Position numbers and translations under genes: made by a program | Notes under the pieces: model-generated | Told to the model about the DNA's origin: nothing | Seen by the model: only the letters and a program-made list of their open reading frames with translations | The model's database searches: none | Origin: CAZPEV01 sp964585635 | GTDB taxonomy: Bacteria > Zixibacteria > MSB-5A5 > GN15 > JAAZOE01 | NCBI GenBank assembly: GCA_964585635.1 | Contig: CAZPEV010000099.1 | Location: 1 to 11,897, forward strand | Direction: 5' to 3' | DNA: 11,897 nucleotides | In this document: positions 6,645-11,897 of the stretch, piece by piece | Numbering within the stretch: the stretch's first letter is position 1 | How the letters are laid out: each line of letters starts with the position of its first letter

Positions 6645-6704
6645 ACATAAAGGCTTTACGCCTTATTTATATATGCTTTATATATCGACAAACATAAAAC
6701 CTTT
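6645..6704. repeat. Direct repeat B: degenerate second copy of the fic promoter unit
   Basis: It matches repeat A over its whole length, including ACATAAAGGCTTTAC, both TTTATATA tracts and the following CG-CAAA. At the positions equal to -35 and -10 in repeat A it reads TTTATG and CATATA, both weaker. It is therefore either a decayed promoter copy or an upstream regulator-binding copy. Confidence 0.7.
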
Positions 6705-6752
6705 TCCGGAATTTTACATTTCGGTCGACCTCAAAATATCTAAGTTATTGTA

Positions 6753-6770
6753 GCGCAATATGTATTGTGC
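6753..6770. promoter_or_regulatory. Palindromic operator-like site
   Basis: GCGCAATA and TATTGTGC are inverted around TG, with 7 of 8 positions complementary. It lies between the permease stop (6858) and the fic control region, in otherwise gene-free DNA. A regulator site is possible; nothing else supports it. Confidence 0.25.
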
Positions 6771-6857
6771 TTGACCAATGCCCTTTGGCGCTATGGTTCA
6801 ATCATCCGGCCGGGCCGGGCATCATCGGCCGCCTAATTTGCACGACCCCGGATATTC

Positions 6858-8321
6858 CTATTCCGCCCGCAGGGCCTGCACCGGATCCACGCGGGCCGCG
6901 CGCGCCGCCGGGTAATATCCCGCCGCTAAACTAACCACAATCCCAATGCCGAGCGCCATCAATATCAGCCAGGGTGGCATGGCGAACAGCTCGATATCCC
7001 CGAATCCATCCTTGGCCATGATCGCCTTGGCAACGGTCGAGGCCACTCGCGTGATCAACCATCCGAAAACGATCCCTACCGCGGCGCCGACCGCGCCGAT
7101 CACCCCCGACTCCACCAGAAACAGCAGACGGATGTCCCGATCGTCGGCCCCCAATGATTTGAGGACGCCGATCTCGCGCGTCCGTTCGAGGATCGACATG
7201 ACCATGGTGTTGACGATGCCCAATGACGCCGTGATCAGCGCGATCAGCCCGATCACCCCCAGCGCCAGATTGAAATAGACAAATACTTTGCGCAGCTTGC
7301 TGAACTGCTCGGCGAAGCTGAAACAGCGGAAGCCGAGCGCCTGGACCGAATCGCGCACCGGTTCATACGCCGATTTGGGATCGAGCTGGAGCGTTACCTG
7401 AGGGTAGCTGCCGCCGGGCGGCGCATCCTTTCCGGCGAAGAGCGTCCCATTGCTCAGCGAGGAAAACAGGTCGACCGGGTTGTCGGCGATTCCCCCGGAT
7501 GTGAAACGCAACGCCGTGGCCATCGGGATAATCAGCGGCTCCGTCCGCAGCCAGCCGTGACGATTTCCTTTGATAACACCGCAGACGGTGAGGGTGTCGC
7601 AGATCATGGCTTTCGAACTCATGAAACCATTGAAGAACCGCGCCATGGCGGTGCCCAGTTTCTGACGGACGATCCGTCCGGCATAATCCCGATGGAGCAT
7701 CGAATCCAGCACCACGTCGGCAAACTCCTTGCGGATGTCCTCCCGCTTTCTGGGGATGACGCGCGCCAGGCCGCTGTCGATACTGACCGTCCGCGCCGAC
7801 AAGATCAGGCGGCGGCCAATGATGGAATCGGCGGCGATATTTCCGGCCATCCTCAGAAATTCATCGGTTACGACCGCTTCGCGGGCGCTGTCATTGGAGA
7901 AAAATCTTCCCGCCTGAAGCTGGGAAAAAAGCCGCGTCTGGGTGGCGCTCTTCGGCAACGCCTGCGCCCCCGCCTTGATGGTCGTGTCGGCCATCGCCAC
8001 CGTCACGGTAAAGGCGTTCATCGGAAAGGCCAGGGTTACACCCGGAATTGCGGCCAATCGTTCGACCATCGCCTGATCCAGAAGGGGCGCCTTGGCCGAA
8101 TCAGTGGCCGGTTTGTCGGTTATGGGATAGACCTGCATCGTGAACAGCAGCCCCAACTCCTCGAACTCGCGGGTGATGTTACGTTGGTTTCCGGCGCCGA
8201 AGGAAATCATCGACACGAAGGCCGCGATGGCGATGACCACGCCGGAGATGGTCAGAAACGTGCGCAGCTTCATCCGACACAGGTTGCCGGCGGAGACGGT
8301 CACGAAATCACGGAACGTCAT
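6858..8321 (-). CDS. MacB/FtsX-type ABC transporter permease
   Basis: Inner-membrane half of an ABC system of the type VII (mechanotransmission) kind, 487 residues from the ATG at 8319-8321. It starts MTFRDFVTVSAGNLCRMKLR, then membrane segment 1 (TFLTISGVVIAIAAFVSMIS, about 21-40), a large periplasmic MacB-PCD domain (about 45-340), and three C-terminal segments of the FtsX domain (about 350-372, 402-424, 450-470). The hallmark cytoplasmic loop RTREIGVLKSLGA sits at about 380-392 and the end is PVQALRAE. The periplasmic domain has an extra basic stretch at about 188-235. MacB-like systems move lipoproteins, peptides, toxins or antibiotics across the envelope by driving a periplasmic partner; the cargo here is unknown. 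GGAAGGGAT precedes the chosen ATG; a start 11 codons earlier lacks support. It overlaps the ATPase gene by 14 bp. A paralogous 3' remnant lies at 4726-4980. Confidence 0.92.
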   Translation of the reverse strand: MTFRDFVTVSAGNLCRMKLRTFLTISGVVIAIAAFVSMISFGAGNQRNITREFEELGLLFTMQVYPITDKPATDSAKAPLLDQAMVERLAAIPGVTLAFPMNAFTVTVAMADTTIKAGAQALPKSATQTRLFSQLQAGRFFSNDSAREAVVTDEFLRMAGNIAADSIIGRRLILSARTVSIDSGLARVIPRKREDIRKEFADVVLDSMLHRDYAGRIVRQKLGTAMARFFNGFMSSKAMICDTLTVCGVIKGNRHGWLRTEPLIIPMATALRFTSGGIADNPVDLFSSLSNGTLFAGKDAPPGGSYPQVTLQLDPKSAYEPVRDSVQALGFRCFSFAEQFSKLRKVFVYFNLALGVIGLIALITASLGIVNTMVMSILERTREIGVLKSLGADDRDIRLLFLVESGVIGAVGAAVGIVFGWLITRVASTVAKAIMAKDGFGDIELFAMPPWLILMALGIGIVVSLAAGYYPAARAARVDPVQALRAE

Positions 8322-9033
8322 GACCCATCCCTTCCGGAAAATGCTCCTCGGCATCGATCAATCGGCCATACCGCATCCCGATTGTCCGATGGGCGCACTG
8401 GCGGGCCATATCAAGGTTATGTGTCACCATCACCACCGTGAGGCCGTCGCGATTCAGGGTGGTCAGCAGTTCCGCGATCTGGCCGGCGTTGTCATGATCG
8501 AGGTTGCCGGTCGGCTCGTCGGCGAACAGGATATCCGGTTTCTTGACCAATGCGCGGGCCATCGCCACCCGCTGCTGCTCCCCGCCGGAAAGGTCTCCCG
8601 GCCGGTGATGAATCCGGTCGGCCAACCCTAGGCGTTCCAGAATTTCCAGCGCGCGCCGCCGTCGTTCGGGTCGCGGCGTGCCGTTGAAAAGCAGCGCCGT
8701 CTCGACATTTTCCAGGGCGGAATAATGGTTGATCAAATTGAACGATTGAAAGACCATGCCGACCCGATGGGCGCGGTAGGCGGCCAGCTCCCGGCGGGAG
8801 AGCGATCCCAAGATGATACCATCGACCTCGATCCGGCCCGAGCTCGGTGTATCAAGGCCGGCCAGAAGGTTCAAGACCGTCGACTTGCCGGAGCCGGAGG
8901 CGCCGACGATTCCAAGAAATTCGCCGCGCTGAAAATCAAAGGTCACCTCGTCCACGGCCCGGACCACCTGCGGTCCCCGTCGATAATGCCGGCAAAGCTC
9001 TATCGTCTGTACCCAGGGGATATGTTTTGACGT
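8308..9033 (-). CDS. LolD/MacB-type ABC transporter ATP-binding protein, start codon reads ACG
   Basis: Cytoplasmic ATPase partner of the permease at 6858-8321. Going by the domain, the protein has 242 residues. It contains the A-loop Tyr of the CRHYRRGPQ stretch, Walker A GASGSGKST, the Q-loop MVFQSFNLIN, the signature LSGGEQQRVAMARAL, Walker B ILFADEP with the catalytic Glu, the D-loop GNLD and the switch His in VMVTHN. All residues needed for ATP hydrolysis are present. The nearest standard in-frame start, GTG at 8967, would cut off the first strand and the A-loop Tyr. Open frame continues to a TAA near 9049. An AGGAG ribosome site (about 9043-9047) and a TATAAT promoter box (9067-9072) both point to a start at 9031-9033, which reads ACG. 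No ATG, GTG or TTG exists in frame between 8968 and 9048. Either ACG is used, or a start codon was lost by mutation or a base-call error. Confidence 0.9.
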   Translation of the reverse strand, partial: TSKHIPWVQTIELCRHYRRGPQVVRAVDEVTFDFQRGEFLGIVGASGSGKSTVLNLLAGLDTPSSGRIEVDGIILGSLSRRELAAYRAHRVGMVFQSFNLINHYSALENVETALLFNGTPRPERRRRALEILERLGLADRIHHRPGDLSGGEQQRVAMARALVKKPDILFADEPTGNLDHDNAGQIAELLTTLNRDGLTVVMVTHNLDMARQCAHRTIGMRYGRLIDAEEHFPEGMGHDVP

Positions 9034-9066
9034 AAGCCTCTTCTCCTGTTATGCGACTGCGTGTGC

Positions 9067-9096
9067 ATTATATAATTCTTACGGACAAATCAACAA
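9067..9096 (-). promoter_or_regulatory. Promoter of the ABC transporter genes
   Basis: A perfect -10 TATAAT on the minus strand (9067-9072) follows a -35-like TTGTTG (9091-9096) at 18 bp. Transcription would start near 9060, about 27 bases before the inferred ATPase start at 9033 and just ahead of its AGGAG ribosome site. Confidence 0.6.
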
Positions 9097-9097
9097 C

Positions 9098-9411
9098 TCT
9101 GTTTCATTACAGGCAAGAGGGCCAATCTCCCAAATGAGACCGCCGGTCATCATTTCCCAAAACAGAGGGGACGGTCGCGGCCGACCCGCATCCTGATTTC
9201 GATCTGCGCCCCGGCTTCGGTCATGATGCGGCTTTCATTGCCATGGTGGTCAAACCCCCTGCGACTCTCCGGGGGGCGTCGGTCGCGGCGAGAATACGAT
9301 ACACGATATTATATGCGGGACATAGGCTTGCAGGACAGGGAGGCCGGGCTGTAACCTCGTGTCAAGATCCGTTTTCGGGAGCCGTTCTTTTGGGAAAATA
9401 TCGTCCGGCTA
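9098..9411. other. Gene-free divergent intergenic DNA
   Basis: No gene can be supported here. On the minus strand a frame of about 35 codons (roughly 9160-9270) reads HHGNESRIMTEAGAQIEIRM and ends, after VGRDRPLCFGK, in two stop codons. It has no start with a ribosome site and could be the tail of a decayed gene. A run CCCCC facing GGGGG at about 9256-9276 forms a short GC hairpin. Confidence 0.4.
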
Positions 9412-9439
9412 TTGACACGATTTTCGGCCCATCTATATT
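9412..9439 (+). promoter_or_regulatory. Strong promoter directed towards the S8 peptidase gene
   Basis: A perfect -35 TTGACA (9412-9417) and the -10 TATATT (9434-9439, 5 of 6) are separated by 16 bp. Transcription would begin near 9446 and run to the peptidase gene 340 bases further on. No other gene on the plus strand lies nearer. Confidence 0.6.
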
Positions 9440-9445
9440 GGAAAC

Positions 9446-9785
9446 GCGGGATTGGGTCATTCTGATTATCGCACCTCTGACAAATTACATCGGCGTCGTA
9501 AAGCAACGGGTCGAGAGAACCATCATATCGCCAGAAACTTGGGGGTTGTTTGCGATCGATGCTTATCCGGATCAAGTGTCGCGACTTTCGGACCCGGACA
9601 AGAGGATGGTCCGTTGCCGACCATACGTTCTATCGTGCCGGCGCCGGCAATGTTTCGGCGAGGGTGAAAACGACCGGCCGTCGGGCGGAATCGGCTTTCG
9701 CCGTTCAACGAGATATCGGCGGTTTGTGCTGTCGTTTTAGTGTCAGGCATATTAATTTCAAATGAGAGGAATGAGGAGGCCTATC
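9446..9785 (+). other. Long untranslated leader of the peptidase gene
   Basis: This stretch is open in one plus-strand frame, but that frame starts upstream of the promoter, has no ribosome site and gives a product without recognisable features, so I read the region as leader RNA. It contains a perfect 14-bp palindrome, TGCCGGCGCCGGCA (9636-9649), and GC-rich segments between 9670 and 9715 that could pair. I could not match it to a known riboswitch. A weaker promoter (TTGTGC with CATATT, about 9723-9752) may give a shorter transcript. Confidence 0.35.
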
Positions 9786-11897
9786 ATGGCAAACGAGAGA
9801 GTGATGGCATCGGTGACGCTGAAGTCACGCGGCGGTTTGTCCGTGTTCAAGGATTTCCGGAAGTTTTCGTTGAGCCGGGTGGACGAATTTCGCCCCAAAG
9901 CCAAGCATGTGGATCAAGTTGTCAACCTGCTGACCCAGGCAGGTTTTACCGTGGAGGCGCAGACCGACGTCGGTGTCTCCTTTTCCGGTCCGAAAGATCA
10001 TTTTCAATCGGAATTCGGGGTGCGTATCCGGCATCGGAAGATGGCGCTAAGCGCCGCCCTCGGAAGGCAACAGGAATTGTCGTTCTTTGAGGCCAGTCAG
10101 CCGTTAATGATGAGCGCCCGAATCGAGACGCTGGCGGAAGCGGTGCGACTGGCCATTCCGGGAATCCCCATGCACAACGGCAATCCGCCTGCGCCTAGTC
10201 CGTCATATTACTTTTTGAACGTCCTCAACGATGTTCCCGCCCGGCTTAATGTCGGCGGGATGCATACCGCCGGTATCACCGGCGCAGGGGTCCGGATTTC
10301 CATGATCGACACCGGCTTTATCACGCGGGTGACCGAACCGCACGTTACAACCACCGTCCCCCAGGTGACGGTCAACCACACCGTGCGCGCCGTTCAAGGT
10401 GTGTGGTTGGCCACCGACCCCGGGCATACCGGGACAAATTACTTCACCGGCGGCTCCTTTGCGGGCAATGTAATCACCCTGGGCACTCCGGTGCCCGGCG
10501 GCCCGACCAATATCCAGGTGGTCTATAGCTGCCTTCATCCCCATTACCTGGCTCAGAATTACACCATCGATGACATCCGAGCGGTCGGCGGACTGGATGT
10601 GAACACCGATGAGTTTGGCCATGGCACGGCCGAAGCCGCCAATGCCCTGGCCGTGGCGCCGGGATGCACCTTCTCCTTCGTGAAATACTCTGACGGCGGC
10701 TGGAATAACTTCCCCCTGGCCGGCTTTCAAGCCGCCGTCCAAAACCAGAATCCGGACATTATTACTTGTAGCTGGGGAACCGGCTCGATTGATAACGCCT
10801 TACTGCTGGAGGTTGGCAACGCCGTTGCCAATGGCATCGTGGTAATCTTCTCGGCGGGGAATGGGCATACCGATAATACCGGCTCCCCATACGCCAAGAC
10901 GGTCACTCATCCCAACCTCATTTCCGCGGGAGGCGCTTACCCCATTCAGGGGGGCGGATTCCGGGCGTCCAACTATTCCAGCAGCTACGACAGCTTCGTG
11001 TACACCAGTCCGCAACGACATTGCCCCGACGTGGCCGGTTTGGTCGGTGAGACGCCCCGAGCCTGCCTGATCATGCTGCCGACGGAGCCGGACAATTATA
11101 TGGACCAAGATATTGCCAGCTCAGGTGCCTTTCCCAACGGCGACAATACCGCCACCAATGATGGATGGTGCGTCTGCAGCGGCACCTCGGCCGCGGCGCC
11201 GCAGACGGCGGGCGTGGTCGCCTTGCTGCTGCAGCAATATCCCGCCCTGACGCCGATGGCGGTGAAGAACATCCTGGAAAATTCGGCCCGGGACGTCCAG
11301 AACGGAACAAGCGCCAACGGTGATGTCGCCGTTCCGGGATGGGACGCCGCCACCGGCTTCGGCGTGATCGACGCCCAGGCGGCGGTCAACTTCCTTCAGG
11401 CCAGTACCTTCAACCCGTACATTCGCGACAGCATCGAAGACAACGCCACCGAGCCGGTGGTTGCGGACCGCTTATATACCAGCCCCGATATCATCGTCCG
11501 CAATGAGCCGGTCGACGACCCGCAAGAGGAATTGGGCCAGACGGTCAAACATCGCAACGATCTATGCGACCAGGTGGAGGACGGCCAGAGCAATTACGTC
11601 TATCTGCGCCTGCAGAACCGCGGCGCCTTGGCAGGCAATTGCACGGCGACCGTCTATTTCACGGATCCGGGCATGTTTGCCAATCCGGCCAGCTGGATCA
11701 ATATCGGTCAACTGGCCGTCGCCGACCTCAAGCCGGGCGAGTTTCGCGTCGTCGGCCCCATCGAATGGACCGATGACAAGATTTTGGCCAGCGGGCATTA
11801 CTGTCTGATCAGTATCCTCGACAGCCCGAATGACCCCGCTCCCAACTTGAACAACATTCACTCCGTGGACGATTTCGTCAACATGGTGCGGGATAAG
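9786..11897 (+). CDS. Subtilisin-family (S8) serine peptidase with propeptide and C-terminal domain, 3' end missing
   Basis: A serine endopeptidase of the subtilase family; 704 codons are in the window without a stop. The ATG at 9786 follows GAGGAGG by six bases. The N-terminus (MANERVMASVTLKSRGGLSV) has no signal peptide. Residues about 35-85, with VVNLLTQAGFTVE and SFSGPKDHFQSEFGVRI, look like a kumamolisin-type inhibitory propeptide. The catalytic residues are Asp175 in MIDTGF, His279 in DEFGHGT, oxyanion Asn359 in FSAGNG and Ser468 in CSGTSAAAP. Asp to His spans 104 residues, compared with about 30-40 in classic subtilisins; the extra part (VTVNHTVRAVQGVWLATDPG onwards, to VVYSC) looks beta-rich. 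After about residue 530 comes a separate beta-rich domain (SPDIIVRNEP, NYVYLRLQNRGALAGNC, GHYCLISILDS) similar in style to CARDB-like adhesion modules. It stands alone on its strand behind a strong promoter. Target and location are unknown. Confidence 0.92.
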   Translation, partial: MANERVMASVTLKSRGGLSVFKDFRKFSLSRVDEFRPKAKHVDQVVNLLTQAGFTVEAQTDVGVSFSGPKDHFQSEFGVRIRHRKMALSAALGRQQELSFFEASQPLMMSARIETLAEAVRLAIPGIPMHNGNPPAPSPSYYFLNVLNDVPARLNVGGMHTAGITGAGVRISMIDTGFITRVTEPHVTTTVPQVTVNHTVRAVQGVWLATDPGHTGTNYFTGGSFAGNVITLGTPVPGGPTNIQVVYSCLHPHYLAQNYTIDDIRAVGGLDVNTDEFGHGTAEAANALAVAPGCTFSFVKYSDGGWNNFPLAGFQAAVQNQNPDIITCSWGTGSIDNALLLEVGNAVANGIVVIFSAGNGHTDNTGSPYAKTVTHPNLISAGGAYPIQGGGFRASNYSSSYDSFVYTSPQRHCPDVAGLVGETPRACLIMLPTEPDNYMDQDIASSGAFPNGDNTATNDGWCVCSGTSAAAPQTAGVVALLLQQYPALTPMAVKNILENSARDVQNGTSANGDVAVPGWDAATGFGVIDAQAAVNFLQASTFNPYIRDSIEDNATEPVVADRLYTSPDIIVRNEPVDDPQEELGQTVKHRNDLCDQVEDGQSNYVYLRLQNRGALAGNCTATVYFTDPGMFANPASWINIGQLAVADLKPGEFRVVGPIEWTDDKILASGHYCLISILDSPNDPAPNLNNIHSVDDFVNMVRDK

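Noticed and set aside
6507..6704. CRISPR-like array in the AT-rich region
   Set aside because: There are only two imperfect 60-bp copies with an unrelated gap between them, and no cas gene; a duplicated control region fits better.
6805..6832. GC-rich inverted repeat behind the intact permease as an intrinsic terminator
   Set aside because: The best pairing is only 5-6 bp with a long loop and no U-run follows on the minus strand, so it does not meet the criteria.
7557..8441. 294-codon plus-strand frame opposite the ABC permease
   Set aside because: It is a shadow of the high-GC permease and ATPase genes: strongly His/Arg/Gly-rich and without any domain.
9243..9740. Open frame of 165 codons on the plus strand
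   Set aside because: It spans the -35 and -10 boxes of the candidate peptidase promoter, has no ribosome site and gives a product without recognisable features.
10203..10742. 179-codon minus-strand frame opposite the peptidase
   Set aside because: The sense strand encodes the conserved S8 catalytic motifs, so this is an antisense shadow.

Overview
The window comes from a Gram-negative (diderm) bacterium of moderate to fairly high GC. It encodes a lipoprotein with a lipobox, a probable outer-membrane beta-barrel and a LolD/MacB-type ABC pair. Palindromic REP-like repeats, no recognisable housekeeping gene and clear islands of lower GC point to a genome-plasticity region. No rRNA or other marker is present, so the taxon cannot be fixed; an uncultured environmental lineage is plausible but is only inference.

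Layout. All genes up to about 9.03 kb lie on the minus strand; the last gene is on the plus strand. Reading left to right: a class I SAM methyltransferase running off the left edge (1-580); a zinc-free MDR-type oxidoreductase (727-1713); a gene-free stretch packed with palindromes (1763-2090); a lower-GC trio made of a beta-barrel protein (2091-2735), a lipoprotein with an internal 96-bp tandem duplication (2841-4271) and a small doubtful ORF overlapping it by ATGA (4268-4576); the 3' remnant of an ABC permease gene (4726-4980) cut off exactly at a REP-like element (4981-5053); a class II Fic protein with a C-terminal winged helix (5144-6478); an AT-rich control region holding two copies of a promoter-like 60-bp repeat (6507-6704); an intact MacB/FtsX-type permease (6858-8321) and its LolD-type ATPase (8308-9033); a divergent intergenic region with a promoter on each strand; and a subtilisin-family (S8) peptidase without a signal peptide that runs off the right edge (9786-11897).

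How they work together. The ATPase and permease form a translationally overlapping pair with its own promoter and probably act on lipoproteins, peptides or small molecules in the envelope. The 4726-4980 remnant shows that a close paralogue of this permease once stood nearby. The Fic gene and its repeats now lie between the remnant and the intact permease gene. The Fic protein probably AMPylates, or otherwise NMP-modifies, a target; it carries its own DNA-binding domain, so the repeats upstream are candidate sites for autoregulation. The peptidase, the oxidoreductase and the methyltransferase show no evident functional link to the rest.

The points most worth a second look are the REP-like mosaic elements and their place at a gene-truncation breakpoint, the ATPase gene whose expected start codon reads ACG, the duplicated promoter in front of fic, and the unusual insertion between the catalytic Asp and His of the peptidase.
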